Shown: positions 28,766-36,710, counted from the stretch's first letter. The stretch: 64,000 nucleotides of DNA from Streptacidiphilus melanogenes (GCF_000787835.1 NZ_BBPP01000005.1:214625-278624); one strand, 5' to 3'. Made by a program: numbers and translations. Notes: generated from the sequence alone by a model not told the origin.

Positions 28766-28839
28766 TGGCCAGGGCCGGGGTCGAACCGGCGACCTTCCGC
28801 TTTTCAGGCGGACGCTCGTACCAACTGAGCTACCTGGCC
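28766..28839 (-). tRNA. tRNA-Phe(GAA)
   Basis: The 74-base cloverleaf has acceptor GGCCAGG/CCTGGCC, anticodon loop CTGAAAA and T-loop GTTCGACCC. It is last in the array, so its 3' end is the natural integration site facing the remnant at 28593. Confidence 0.97.
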
Positions 28840-28866
28840 AGGATCCCTCGTGAGAGGGAGCCTGAG

Positions 28867-28940
28867 CGACCCCGACGGGACTTGAACCCGCGACCTCCAC
28901 CTTGACAGGGTGGCGAGCTAACCAACTGCTCCACGGGGCC
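28867..28940 (-). tRNA. tRNA-Asp(GTC), copy 2
   Basis: Same 74 bases as the copy at 21230-21303. It lies 27 bases upstream of tRNA-Phe in the same array. Confidence 0.97.
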
Positions 28941-28996
28941 ATGCACACAAACCGCGTGTGTAGGCCTGCTGTACTGCTTGCACTGCTGTTACTACG

Positions 28997-29069
28997 TGCC
29001 CCCAACGGGATTCGAACCCGTGCTACCGCCTTGAAAGGGCGGCGTCCTGGGCCACTAGACGATGAGGGC
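28997..29069 (-). tRNA. tRNA-Glu(TTC)
   Basis: The 73-base cloverleaf has acceptor GCCCTCA/TGGGGGC, anticodon loop CTTTCAA and T-loop GTTCGAATC. It is the first gene of the array. Confidence 0.97.
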
Positions 29070-29183
29070 TGGTGGACCGTACCGGCTTCCTTGCGGCCGT
29101 CGGGGACGTTCAGAAGCATATGGGATGGGAGCGGGAACACCAAAATCGGTTTCGCGGGCAGGCGACGAGGTCAGGGGTACGGC

Positions 29184-29534
29184 GTGCTGTGGATGGGCCG
29201 GGAACGGTTCGAAGAGCTGGTCGGGGACGCACTGGACCGGATTCCGACCGAGCTCACCCGTTTGATGGACAACGTGGTGATCTTCGTCGAGGACGAGCCG
29301 CCCGGCGGCGGTCCGGAGCTGCTCGGGCTGTACGAGGGAACGCCGCTGACCGAGCGCGGTGAGTGGTACGCCGGGGTGCTGCCGGACCGGATCACCGTCT
29401 ACCGGTATCCGACCCTGCGGATGTGTGCGAGCGAGGACGAGGTGGTGCGGGAGGTCGCGGTGACGGTCGCGCACGAGATCGGACACCACTTCGGCATCCC
29501 GGACGAGCGGCTGCACGAGCTCGGCTACGGGTGA
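29184..29534 (+). CDS. Metallopeptidase-family protein (minizincin)
   Basis: The 116-residue protein is a minimal zincin-like domain found in nearly all actinomycetes. The zinc motif is clear: VTVAHEIGHHFGI (HExxH, about residues 93-105). ALDRIPTELTRLMDNV and FVEDEPP precede it, and LLGLYEGTPLT is typical. Substrates are unknown. GTG 29184 matches the usual VLxM start of the family; ATG 29193 is the alternative. No ribosome binding site is visible, so it may be leaderless. Confidence 0.9.
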   Translation: MLWMGRERFEELVGDALDRIPTELTRLMDNVVIFVEDEPPGGGPELLGLYEGTPLTERGEWYAGVLPDRITVYRYPTLRMCASEDEVVREVAVTVAHEIGHHFGIPDERLHELGYG

Positions 29535-29660
29535 GCGCCGGGTCCCTGGGTGGCGGAACGTTCGTGTCCGGTGCGGCCGTGTCCTTTGCCTGGCCGTCGC
29601 GTTGAGAGGGATGAGGGGGCGGGAAGCAGCACGTCAGGCGAGGAAGCGGGGCCGGTCGCG

Positions 29661-30134
29661 ATGGGCAAGGTCGGAGCGGGGGCGTGTCGGGTCGCGGTGT
29701 GGGCGCTGATGACCGGGGCCGCGGTCGGCGCGCTGTCCGGGTGCATGGAGGTCGGGCCGGCCGCGGCGCCGGTCGGCGCGGACGGAGCGACGGTGGGCCC
29801 CGGAGGCGAGGGTGGCACCTCGCAGGACGGCGCGGGCGGCCACCACGCGGGTCTGCGGCACTACGCGGGTGGGGGGCTCGACGCCGGGGCGAGCCCGAGC
29901 GCGGGGGAGAGCGCGGCACGACCCAGCTCCGGGCCGTCGGCGGCGGTGCCGGTGCCCGTCGTGGTCAGCCCACCCGTGAGCACGCCGACGCCTGCGGGCC
30001 CGACGACTCCGCCGGCGCAGCCCAGCAGTGGGCCCACCGAACACCCCACGCCCACGCCCACCGTGGTGACGAGCCCACCGGCGTCCCCGAGCCCGTCGTC
30101 GCCCGCGCCGTCGGCAAGCCCTTCCGCAGGCTGA
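29661..30134 (+). CDS. Putative lipoprotein with Pro/Thr/Ser-rich tail
   Basis: The 157-residue protein has a signal peptide with a lipobox (VGALSGCMEV, Cys28). The remainder is low in complexity, first Gly/Ala-rich, then Pro-Ser-Thr repeats (about 95-157), as in wall-spanning linkers. No domain is recognisable. ATG 29661 is chosen for the signal peptide. Confidence 0.65.
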   Translation: MGKVGAGACRVAVWALMTGAAVGALSGCMEVGPAAAPVGADGATVGPGGEGGTSQDGAGGHHAGLRHYAGGGLDAGASPSAGESAARPSSGPSAAVPVPVVVSPPVSTPTPAGPTTPPAQPSSGPTEHPTPTPTVVTSPPASPSPSSPAPSASPSAG

Positions 30135-30342
30135 TCCGGCGGGGTAATGTGACGCCTTTGGCGCACCATTTGGCAGTCGTGTCCTCGCTGCGCTATCTTG
30201 GTAGATCGTTGTGTTCAATTTGCCCGGCGCCGTACTGATCTAAGGCGCACCTGGCGCGTTCCGGTACTCCGTGGCTGACCGCATTGAGGCGGTCTGGGAA
30301 ATCCGCGGGTGTGGGCGCGTGCCGACACCCGGAAGGTTTTTC

Positions 30343-32475
30343 ATGTCCCTCGTTGACGACGCCCGCTTCGCCATGCCCGAAAACGACCAGGATGCCCTGG
30401 TTGAGATCGAGGCCGCCGAGGTCGAGGCCGACGCCGCCACCCCCGCCGCCGAGACCGAGAAGACGCTCACCTTCGGTGACCTCGGTCTGCCCGACGAGGT
30501 CGTCCGCGGCCTCGCCAAGCGCGGCGTGACCACCCCGTTCCCGATCCAGGCCGCCACCATCCCGGACGCGCTGGCCGGCAAGGACGTCCTCGGCCGCGGC
30601 CGCACCGGCTCCGGCAAGACCCTGAGCTTCGGCCTCCCGCTGCTGACCCGCCTGGAGCAGGGCCGCACCCGGCCCAAGCGCCCCCGCGGTCTGATCCTGG
30701 TCCCGACCCGCGAGCTGGCCATGCAGGTCTCCGACGCGCTCGAGCCGTACGGCACCGTGCTCGGCCTGAACCTCAAGGTCGTCTGCGGCGGTACCTCCAT
30801 GCCGAAGCAGATCTGGGCGCTGGAGCGCGGCGTCGACGTCCTCGTCGCCACCCCCGGCCGCCTGCGCGACCTGATCGACCGCGGCGCCTGCACCCTCGAC
30901 GAGGTCGAGATCGTCGTCCTCGACGAGGCCGACCAGATGGCCGACATGGGCTTCCTGCCCGAGGTCACCGAGATCCTCGACAAGGTCCCCTCCGGCGGCC
31001 AGCGGATGCTCTTCTCCGCCACCCTGGAGAACGAGATCGACACCCTGGTGAAGCGCTACCTGGTGGACCCGGTCACCCACGAGGTCGACCCCTCCGCCGG
31101 TGCGGTCACCACCATGACCCACCACGTCCTGGTCGTGAAGCCCAAGGACAAGGCCCCGGTCACCAACGCCATCTCCGCCCGCAAGGGCCGCACGATCGTC
31201 TTCGTCCGTACCCAGATGGGCGCCGACCGCGTCGCCGAGCAGCTGCGCGACTCCGGCGTGAAGGCGGACGCGCTGCACGGCGGCATGACCCAGGGCGCCC
31301 GCACCCGGACCCTGGGCGACTTCAAGGACGGCTACGTCAACGTCCTGGTCGCCACGGACGTCGCCGCCCGCGGCATCCACGTCGACGGCATCGACCTGGT
31401 GCTCAACGTGGACCCGGCCGGCGACCACAAGGACTACCTGCACCGCTCCGGCCGCACCGCCCGTGCCGGCCGCTCCGGCACGGTCGTCACGCTGATCCTG
31501 CCGCACCAGCGCCGTTCCACCTTCCGTCTGCTGGAGGACGCCGGCGTCGAGGCCACCCGCCACATCGTCGGCGGCTCCTTCGACGCGGACCTCGTCCGTA
31601 TCACCGGTGCCCGCTCGCTGACGGAGGTTCAGGCCGAGTCCGCCGCGACCCAGGCCAAGCAGGCCGAGCGCGACGTCACCGCCCTGACCAAGGAGCTGGA
31701 GCGGGCCACCCGCCACGCCGCCAACCTCCGCGAGGAGGCCGACCGACTCGCGGCCCGCGCCGCGAACGAGCGGGCCGAGCTCGGCCTGGACGACGAGGAG
31801 GCCACCGAGGCCGAGGCCGTCGTCGCGGGCGAGACCGTCGAGGAGACCGCGGTGGCGGTCGAGGCCGGTGACGCTCCGGTCGTCGTCGAGGCCCGTGCCC
31901 CGCGCGCCGACCGCGGCTACTCCGCCCGCGAGGAGCGCTCCCGCGAGCCGCGCGGCGACTTCCGTCGCGACGACCGCCGCGACGACCGTGGTGGCTTCCA
32001 GCGTCGGGATGACCGTCGTGACGACCGTGGCGGTTTCCAGCGTCGGGATGACCGTCGCGATGACCGTGGTGGTTTCCAGCGTCGTGACGACCGCGAGGGC
32101 TTCCGTCGGGATGACCGTCGTGACGACCGCGGTGGTTTCCAGCGTCGGGATGACCGTCGCGATGACCGTGGTGGTTTCCAGCGTCGTGACGACCGCGAGG
32201 GCTTCCGCCGTGACGACCGTCGTGACGACCGCGGTGGTTTCCAGCGCCGCGACGACCGCCCGTCCTTCGGCGGCGGCCGCTCCTTCGGTGACCGTGACCG
32301 GGACCGTCGTCCGTCCTTCGGCGCGCGCCGCGACGACCACCGTCCGGCCTCCGGCAACTTCCGCCGCGACGACCGTCGTGACGACCGCGGGGGCTTCCAG
32401 CGCCGTGACGACCGCGGCCCCGCCGGCTACGGCCGCGCCGGCTCCGCCGAGCGCAAGCCGCGCTGGAAGAACTGA
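30343..32475 (+). CDS. DEAD-box RNA helicase with arginine/glycine repeat tail
   Basis: The 710-residue ATP-dependent RNA helicase remodels rRNA or mRNA structures. RecA domain 1 has the Q motif, GRGRTGSGKT (about 85-94), PTRELA, TPGRL, VLDEADQMADMG and the SAT motif; domain 2 has ARGIHVDGIDLV and HRSGRTARAGRSG. A helical stretch (about 440-490) leads to an arginine/aspartate/glycine tail with seven copies of DDRGGFQRRDD, probably for RNA binding. ATG 30343 has GGAAGG 7 bases upstream. The 200-base upstream region may be a long leader. Confidence 0.95.
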   Translation: MSLVDDARFAMPENDQDALVEIEAAEVEADAATPAAETEKTLTFGDLGLPDEVVRGLAKRGVTTPFPIQAATIPDALAGKDVLGRGRTGSGKTLSFGLPLLTRLEQGRTRPKRPRGLILVPTRELAMQVSDALEPYGTVLGLNLKVVCGGTSMPKQIWALERGVDVLVATPGRLRDLIDRGACTLDEVEIVVLDEADQMADMGFLPEVTEILDKVPSGGQRMLFSATLENEIDTLVKRYLVDPVTHEVDPSAGAVTTMTHHVLVVKPKDKAPVTNAISARKGRTIVFVRTQMGADRVAEQLRDSGVKADALHGGMTQGARTRTLGDFKDGYVNVLVATDVAARGIHVDGIDLVLNVDPAGDHKDYLHRSGRTARAGRSGTVVTLILPHQRRSTFRLLEDAGVEATRHIVGGSFDADLVRITGARSLTEVQAESAATQAKQAERDVTALTKELERATRHAANLREEADRLAARAANERAELGLDDEEATEAEAVVAGETVEETAVAVEAGDAPVVVEARAPRADRGYSAREERSREPRGDFRRDDRRDDRGGFQRRDDRRDDRGGFQRRDDRRDDRGGFQRRDDREGFRRDDRRDDRGGFQRRDDRRDDRGGFQRRDDREGFRRDDRRDDRGGFQRRDDRPSFGGGRSFGDRDRDRRPSFGARRDDHRPASGNFRRDDRRDDRGGFQRRDDRGPAGYGRAGSAERKPRWKN
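31963..32430 (+). repeat. Coding repeats in the helicase tail
   Basis: Tandem units encode RRDDRRDDRGGFQ. A higher-order 102-base unit is duplicated: about 32038-32106 is repeated without change at 32140-32208. Such identity suggests recent slippage or gene conversion. Confidence 0.9.
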
Positions 32476-32514
32476 ATCAACTGCTGACCGCTGAGCGGTC
32501 AGACCGGCTCAGCC

Positions 32515-32547
32515 GACAGGCCGCCCCCGACCCGGGGGCGGCCTGTC
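32515..32547. terminator. Terminator of the helicase gene, likely bidirectional
   Basis: GACAGGCCGCCCCCG pairs with CGGGGGCGGCCTGTC around ACC. It lies 39 bases after the helicase stop, with GTTTCGG further on. Confidence 0.85.
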
Positions 32548-32836
32548 GCCGTTTCGGCCTGCCGCGCCTTCCGGACTGTTCCGGGCCTTCCGGCTGGAAC
32601 GGCCCGGAAACGCAGAACGGCCCGCAGGCTGTTCCGCGGTCCCTGCGTCCAGGGGCCGGGGCATCGGGGACGATCCGATGAGCCTGCGGGCCGGGTGACT
32701 GCTCTGGATTGCGCTTGCGCGCCAGTGTTGGAGTGTCCGCTGCCGGGAGCTACCCGTCACGGACGGGGCAGCGCTAGCGCGCAGCCACCTCACGCGTCCT
32801 GGTAGTACTCAACTCAGGATCACCTCCTTTCAGTGT
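32548..32836 (-). ncRNA. Candidate structured leader or small RNA locus
   Basis: Read on the minus strand, a promoter-like pair is followed by an extreme Shine-Dalgarno, a 12-codon ORF and three hairpins. Hairpin A is 32738-32773, with CCCGTC/GACGGG inside CGCTGCC/GGCAGCG. Hairpin B has 13-base perfect arms at 32618-32630 and 32681-32693 and an inner CATCGG/CCGATG. Hairpin C is 32579-32609 (TTCCGGGCC/GGCCCGGAA). No recognisable protein gene lies downstream before the convergent helicase. It could be an sRNA, an attenuator without its gene, or a remnant. Confidence 0.35.
32774..32812 (-). CDS. 12-residue leader peptide with perfect Shine-Dalgarno
   Basis: TTG 32812 opens STTRTREVAAR and ends at TAG. 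Bases 32831-32817 read GAAAGGAGGTGATCC, complementary over 15 bases to the 3' end of 16S rRNA; GGAGG is 10 bases from the TTG. Hairpin A begins exactly after the stop. Translation is not proven; a 94-residue frame (GTG 32793 to 32509) overlaps but looks unlike a protein. Confidence 0.4.
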   Translation of the reverse strand: MSTTRTREVAAR

Positions 32837-32842
32837 GCGAAC

Positions 32843-32872
32843 ACAGTAGGCAGACGCTCCCACCACCCGCAA
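32843..32872 (-). promoter_or_regulatory. Promoter for the minus-strand leader
   Basis: TTGCGG (32872-32867) and TACTGT (32848-32843) are 18 bases apart. Transcription would begin near 32836, so the mRNA would start about 5 bases before the extended Shine-Dalgarno. Confidence 0.4.
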
Positions 32873-32949
32873 TGGCTTTTTTCGCGGCCCCGCGCAGGCC
32901 GCCGCAAATCCGGTGGCTGTGCGCGGGGCGAGCCCGGGAGACTCGAACG

Positions 32950-33627
32950 ATGAACGCGGTTTCGAACACTGTCCTGCTCGAAGGGGTCGTCGGCTCGACG
33001 GCGTACGGCCTCGCCCACGCGGGTTCCGACGTGGACCGGCTGGGCCTGTTCGCCGTGCCGACGGAGCGGCTCTTCGGGCTGCACCGGCCCGGCGAGTCGG
33101 TGGTGAGCACCGCGCCCGACCGCACCCTGCACGAGGCGGCCAAGTGGTGCCGTCTCGCGCTGAGCGCCAACCCGACCGCCTCCGAGCTGGTGTGGCTGCC
33201 GGACGACTGCTACCTGGTGCGCACCCCGCTGGGCGAGGAGCTCATGGCCGTCCGGCGGTCGTTCCTGAGCGAGCGCGCCGTCCGGAACGCGTACCTCGGC
33301 TACGCCACGCAGCAGTTCCGCAAGCTGGTCGCCAAGGACGGCCGCGGCGAAACGCCGCCCGCGCGGTTGGCCAAGCACGCCCGCCACCTGCTGCGGCTGC
33401 TGGAGCAGGGCGTCCACCTGCACCGCAGCGGCGAGCTGCGGGTGCGGGTGGACGATCCTGAGCGGCTGCGCGCGGAGGGCGAGCACCTGGCCTCGCGTCC
33501 GGCCGAGGCCGAAGCGCGGCTGGCCGAGGCGGAGGCCGCCTTCGACCGCCCCGGTGCCCTCCCGGCGACGCCCGACGAGCGCCCCGTCGAGGCGTGGCTG
33601 GCGCGGGTCCGCCGGGCGCTGCTGTGA
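32950..33627 (+). CDS. Nucleotidyltransferase (Pol beta superfamily, RlaP-like)
   Basis: The 225-residue protein has the minimal nucleotidyltransferase motif VVGSTAYGLAHAGSDVDRLGLF (about residues 13-34): a GS pair, then DxD. CYLVRTPLGEELMAVRRSFLS and a helical C-terminal half follow. Family members are predicted to act on RNA or nucleotides; the substrate is not known. ATG 32950 is chosen. It is divergent from the leader locus. Confidence 0.85.
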   Translation: MNAVSNTVLLEGVVGSTAYGLAHAGSDVDRLGLFAVPTERLFGLHRPGESVVSTAPDRTLHEAAKWCRLALSANPTASELVWLPDDCYLVRTPLGEELMAVRRSFLSERAVRNAYLGYATQQFRKLVAKDGRGETPPARLAKHARHLLRLLEQGVHLHRSGELRVRVDDPERLRAEGEHLASRPAEAEARLAEAEAAFDRPGALPATPDERPVEAWLARVRRALL

Positions 33628-33647
33628 GCCGTGCCGACAGGGCCGCC

Positions 33648-33707
33648 GGGCGGCGGGTTCCCTCCTGGCGGCGGGTTCCCTTCCGGCGGCCCGTTCCCTC
33701 CCGGCGG
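33648..33707 (-). repeat. In-frame Pro-Gly repeat after the SPFH stop
   Basis: Directly after the TAA of the SPFH gene the same frame continues as PPGGNGPPEGNPPPGGNPPP with an 18-base period. The gene itself ends in QPGGK. Confidence 0.7.
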
Positions 33708-34700
33708 TTACTTGCCGCCGGGCTGCGTGACCGCGAACCCGGAGCCGGGCGCGAAGGTGGTGACGTTCGGCGGGATGGCCTTCATCTCGTCGATCGTCGC
33801 GCAGGCCGGGCAGGCCGAGTAGCCCTGCTGCCGGATCTCGTTCGCCTGCGCGTTCGCCTTGGCCTGGGCCACCTGGGCCTGCGCCTCGGACACCGCAGCG
33901 AAGGCGGCCTGCGCCTTGTCGACGGCGGCCTGCACGTCGTCCGGCAGGGTCACCCGGACCAGGTCGAAGTGCAGGTTGATCAGGAACTTGTCGCCGAGTG
34001 TGCTCTGCAGGTCCTGGGTGAGGGAGGTGTTGATCGCGTTCTGGACCGCCGCGATGTTGGAGTTGTTCGTCGTGGCCGCGCTTCCCGTGGACGCGGTGGC
34101 GCTGCTGTTGTTCTGCACCAGCGCACAGGACGAGACCAGCTGTGCGCAGCGGAAGTTGCCGATCTGCTGCCGCAGGTCGTTGTCGATCACCGGCCGGACG
34201 ATCTCGTCCAGGAAGGCGGACCAGCCGGCGTCGCCGTCGTAGGCGTGGTAGGCGTGGCCGTCGACGGAGTTGAAGGTCCGGGTGCCGAACTTGTCGTCGA
34301 AGTCGCGCAGGGTCTTGTCGTCCAGGTTGAGCGAGAAGTAGAGCGTGCCCTCGATGCCCATCTGCACGCCGTCGGCGGACGGCGTGGACACCACGTCCAC
34401 GCCGGGCCGGTCGCCGCGCTTGGGGTCGGACGTGATCGTGTAGAACCGCTGCTGCGCAGGGTACTTGTGGCTCTCGGAGTACCAGCCGATCCAGGTCAGC
34501 CCGGAGGCCGGCTGGATCACCTGCCGAATGTTCCGGTCGTCGAACGGCCCGCCGTTGCGGACCACCGCGACCTCTCCGGCGTCCGTCCGGTCGAACGCGT
34601 CCGAGAACGACACCCCCACGTTGATCAGCACGATCGCGGCGACTGCCGCAGCAGCACCGAAGACGATCCGCTTGTGCTTGATCTGCCGTATCAGCCTCAT
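33708..34700 (-). CDS. SPFH/prohibitin-family membrane protein
   Basis: The 330-residue protein has one N-terminal membrane helix (about 12-32), then an SPFH domain (VAVVRNGGPFDDRNIRQVI; RFYTITSDPKRGD; VDVVSTPSADGVQMGIEGT), a coiled-coil Ala/Gln-rich segment (about 255-290, AQAQVAQAKANAQANEIRQQ) and a small CPAC motif. Such proteins form oligomeric scaffolds in membranes. The stop seems to interrupt a Pro-Gly tail. ATG 34700 has GGGGGAC upstream; GTG 34712 is an alternative. Confidence 0.88.
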   Translation of the reverse strand: MRLIRQIKHKRIVFGAAAAVAAIVLINVGVSFSDAFDRTDAGEVAVVRNGGPFDDRNIRQVIQPASGLTWIGWYSESHKYPAQQRFYTITSDPKRGDRPGVDVVSTPSADGVQMGIEGTLYFSLNLDDKTLRDFDDKFGTRTFNSVDGHAYHAYDGDAGWSAFLDEIVRPVIDNDLRQQIGNFRCAQLVSSCALVQNNSSATASTGSAATTNNSNIAAVQNAINTSLTQDLQSTLGDKFLINLHFDLVRVTLPDDVQAAVDKAQAAFAAVSEAQAQVAQAKANAQANEIRQQGYSACPACATIDEMKAIPPNVTTFAPGSGFAVTQPGGK

Positions 34701-34807
34701 GTCCCCCACCACACCGAACCACCCCCGGGCGGTTCCGTACGACGGACACGCTGCACCAGGTAGGCTACGCCTGGCCGGTCCTCACCGGCCGGGCCGCACG
34801 CGGTCCC

Positions 34808-34880
34808 GGGGCGCTAGCTCAATTGGCAGAGCTGCGGACTTTTAATCCGTAGGTTGTGGGTTCGAGCCCCACGCGCCCCA
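34808..34880 (+). tRNA. tRNA-Lys(TTT)
   Basis: The 73-base cloverleaf has acceptor GGGGCGC/GCGCCCC, anticodon loop CTTTTAA and T-loop GTTCGAGCC, followed by A73. Confidence 0.97.
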
Positions 34881-34892
34881 CCGAACGATCAC

Positions 34893-34925
34893 GCCCCAGC
34901 CAGGCAAGGTGCCGACGGCTGGGGC
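34893..34925 (+). terminator. Terminator of tRNA-Lys
   Basis: GCCCCAGCC pairs with GGCTGGGGC, followed by TTCTTTCT. Confidence 0.9.
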
Positions 34926-34989
34926 TTCTTTCTGTGTCTCTGGGGAACGGTCAAAACAGGAGCTGCTCGCTCGCTGCTCGCTCGAAGCG

Positions 34990-35175
34990 CAGGCGATCAT
35001 GAATTCTGCGCGGCTGCTTGCTCCACCGCGTCGCGGCCGGCCGTCTCGCGAGCTGCGCCCCGAGGTGTACGGCGGCCGGAAGGCCGGGACCGTCACCGCC
35101 GCCCTGAGGCCGTTCGGGATCAACGTGATGGACGTGTGGTCCGCCCCGGACGGCGGCGGCAAGTCAACCACCTGA
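34990..35175 (+). pseudogene. Gene fragment downstream of tRNA-Lys
   Basis: The frame ends RKAGTVTAALRPFGINVMDV followed by WSAPDGGGKSTT. The AALRPFGI...VW pattern recalls C-terminal ends of mobile-element DNA-handling proteins, but the match is not firm. No start with a ribosome binding site exists. Its position at the 3' side of a tRNA supports an element scar. Confidence 0.25.
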
Positions 35176-35239
35176 CGGGGCATCGAGCGCCGCGAGAGTG
35201 GCCTGGGCGGTCTCATTCCGCTGCCCTGACCGCGAAGGA

Positions 35240-35271
35240 AGCCCCCGTGCACGGACCGGTGCACGGGGGCT
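35240..35271. terminator. Hairpin after the secreted-protein gene
   Basis: AGCCCCCGTGCAC and GTGCACGGGGGCT form a perfect 13-pair stem, 10 bases after the stop of the minus-strand gene. Confidence 0.85.
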
Positions 35272-35281
35272 CTGTCCTGGC

Positions 35282-35608
35282 TTAGGAGAAGATCACGGAT
35301 CGGAGCTTCAGCCTGTCGCCGAGCTTCTTGCCCGGGTTCATCACGTAGTAGGTGTCACCCTCGCAGTCGGCGTCGAGGAAGACCGTGGCGGTTGCATCGG
35401 TGTAGTTCTCCGGTGCGAACCCCGGGGCATCCTCGGTGGCGAACGGCAGGTTGATGCACTTGCCGCTGTCGGGGTTGGCGATGCCGGTCGGCACCCCGGG
35501 TCCGACCTTGTAGAGGAAGTCGCCTGTCGCCGCGGATGCGGGGCTGGAGGCTGACAAAGTGAAGGCGAGCACGCCGACGGCAGTGACCGCGGCCTGGCGG
35601 AGACGCAT
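35282..35608 (-). CDS. Small secreted protein
   Basis: The 108-residue protein has a clear signal peptide (VTAVGVLAFTLSASSPASA, cleavage near residue 27). The mature part, with KCINLPFATEDAP and TVFLDADCEGDTYYVMNPGK, carries two cysteines that may pair. Similar short exported proteins are common in Streptomyces; function unknown. Confidence 0.85.
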   Translation of the reverse strand: MRLRQAAVTAVGVLAFTLSASSPASAATGDFLYKVGPGVPTGIANPDSGKCINLPFATEDAPGFAPENYTDATATVFLDADCEGDTYYVMNPGKKLGDRLKLRSVIFS

Positions 35609-35745
35609 GGGTAACCCTTCGGGGCAGGCACCGTACGGTGCCGTCTGATTGATGCGGGATCACCATAGATTTCGCAAAAATGCAGAAACGGTTCGTTTGG
35701 TACATGTCTTCGATCGTGTCGTCCCGACAGAACACCCCGTGCAAG

Positions 35746-35780
35746 GGCCCCCGACGCTTGAGTCCGAAGCGTCGGGGGCC
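35746..35780 (-). terminator. Strong hairpin
   Basis: GGCCCCCGACGCTT and AAGCGTCGGGGGCC form a 14-pair stem. It lies downstream, on the minus strand, of the possible Cys-rich gene at 35868-36185. Confidence 0.75.
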
Positions 35781-35867
35781 TTCTGCTGTCCACCTCCTGC
35801 ACAGCATGTGGACAGCAGTCCCGCCCGGAGCGGGCAGCGGCACGGAGAATCCCCGGGGCAGGCAGCT

Positions 35868-36185
35868 CTACTTCGTGCCGCGCCTCCGGTCGCGGCAGGG
35901 GCAGTCGCAGCCGTTCGGCCCGCTGCCGAGCGTGGTGACCACACCCACGGGGCAGGCGCCCCCGCTCGAACAGCTCGGTGCTCCGGTGCACGCGCCGAAG
36001 AACGACCGCTCCGGCGGCGTCCACGTCCGCTGTCCGGGCTCGGGCCTCAGGATCAGTAGCAGGGGCGGGGCGGCGACACGGCCGCAGCGGAGGATGCGGT
36101 GACTGCCATGCTTCGGAAGGTAGGAGCGGCCAGAACACGCCCTCAACGAACTTGCGGAGACTTGCGCAGCGTCACCCCAGCGCAT
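35868..36185 (-). CDS. Possible Cys-rich small protein
   Basis: The frame of up to 105 residues ends with RTWTPPERSFFGACTGAPSC, then SSGGACPVGVVTTLGSGPNG and CDCPCRD: seven cysteines in 36 residues. The N-terminal half is doubtful and the true start is unknown. A hairpin lies downstream. I recognise no family. Confidence 0.3.
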   Translation of the reverse strand: MRWGDAAQVSASSLRACSGRSYLPKHGSHRILRCGRVAAPPLLLILRPEPGQRTWTPPERSFFGACTGAPSCSSGGACPVGVVTTLGSGPNGCDCPCRDRRRGTK

Positions 36186-36380
36186 GGATAGCCGCCCCGA
36201 TCAACTTGCGGGCGTTCCCGCCGTAGACGGCCATCCTGGCCATGTCCGAGAACGTCGAGGTGTGCATCTCGACCTCGTGCGGCTGCGTGATCGTCAGGAA
36301 CGCCGACACCAGCTCGACGTTCACCTGCTCCTGGTCGAACACCCAACGGCTGACCCCAACTCCCCCGGCTAGCAGGCCGG
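36172..36380 (-). pseudogene. C-terminal fragment of an XRE/DUF5753-type regulator
   Basis: Only the last 60-odd residues remain: QVNVELVSAFLTITQPHEVE, then STFSDMARMAVYGGNARKLI. This resembles the C-terminal end of the Streptomyces XRE/DUF5753 regulators. The helix-turn-helix part is missing, and a lipoprotein gene now overlaps the upstream end. Confidence 0.45.
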
Positions 36381-36710
36381 CCCGATCCTCACGACGGCGT
36401 CCCTCAGGTGCTTGGCCGGGGTCGCGTGCTCGTTGTAGCCGGGGTTGTCCCACGCCCACGCCGCCTCGGTGCAGTAGCCCGGGTCGGTGGGGGAGGTTTC
36501 CTGGATCATGTCGAAGGTGGCCGCGCAGTCCGGGTACTCGTCGCTGCCGAGGCGCTGGGCGGTGTCGGGCAGGGTGGGGACGCGATACCAGACAAGGACA
36601 TCGAGACCGGGGTCGCACGCGTTGTCGCTCCGGGGGCTGGCTGTCGTCGCGCACCCGGCGAGGCCGAGGGTGAGGGCGGTGGCAAGGCCGAGGGCGACGA
36701 GGCGGTTCAT
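36369..36710 (-). CDS. Small lipoprotein
   Basis: The 113-residue protein has a lipoprotein signal (ATALTLGLAGCATT, Cys20). The mature part has six further cysteines, with CDPGLDVLVWYRVPTLPDTA and PDCAATFDMIQ. Function unknown. ATG 36710 is chosen for the signal peptide. Confidence 0.6.
   Translation of the reverse strand: MNRLVALGLATALTLGLAGCATTASPRSDNACDPGLDVLVWYRVPTLPDTAQRLGSDEYPDCAATFDMIQETSPTDPGYCTEAAWAWDNPGYNEHATPAKHLRDAVVRIGPAC

Noticed and set aside
21230..28940. Identical tRNA-Asp copies as ends of a 7.7-kb insertion
   Set aside because: Both are complete tRNA genes with different neighbours, and the interval holds ordinary chromosomal genes without an integrase. Simple gene duplication is enough.
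31917..32357. Minus-strand frame of 146 codons in the helicase tail
   Set aside because: It only mirrors the repeated codons of the plus strand.
32509..32793. 94-codon minus-strand ORF after the leader
   Set aside because: No protein-like pattern; it crosses all hairpins and the helicase terminator.
32817..32831. Fragment of a 16S rRNA gene on the plus strand
   Set aside because: Only the 15 bases of the anti-Shine-Dalgarno match; the flanks do not resemble rRNA. It is better read as a Shine-Dalgarno on the minus strand.
33631..33822. Plus-strand ORF with PPGGGF repeats after the nucleotidyltransferase
   Set aside because: It overlaps the SPFH gene antisense, and the repeat reads more naturally as the lost SPFH tail.
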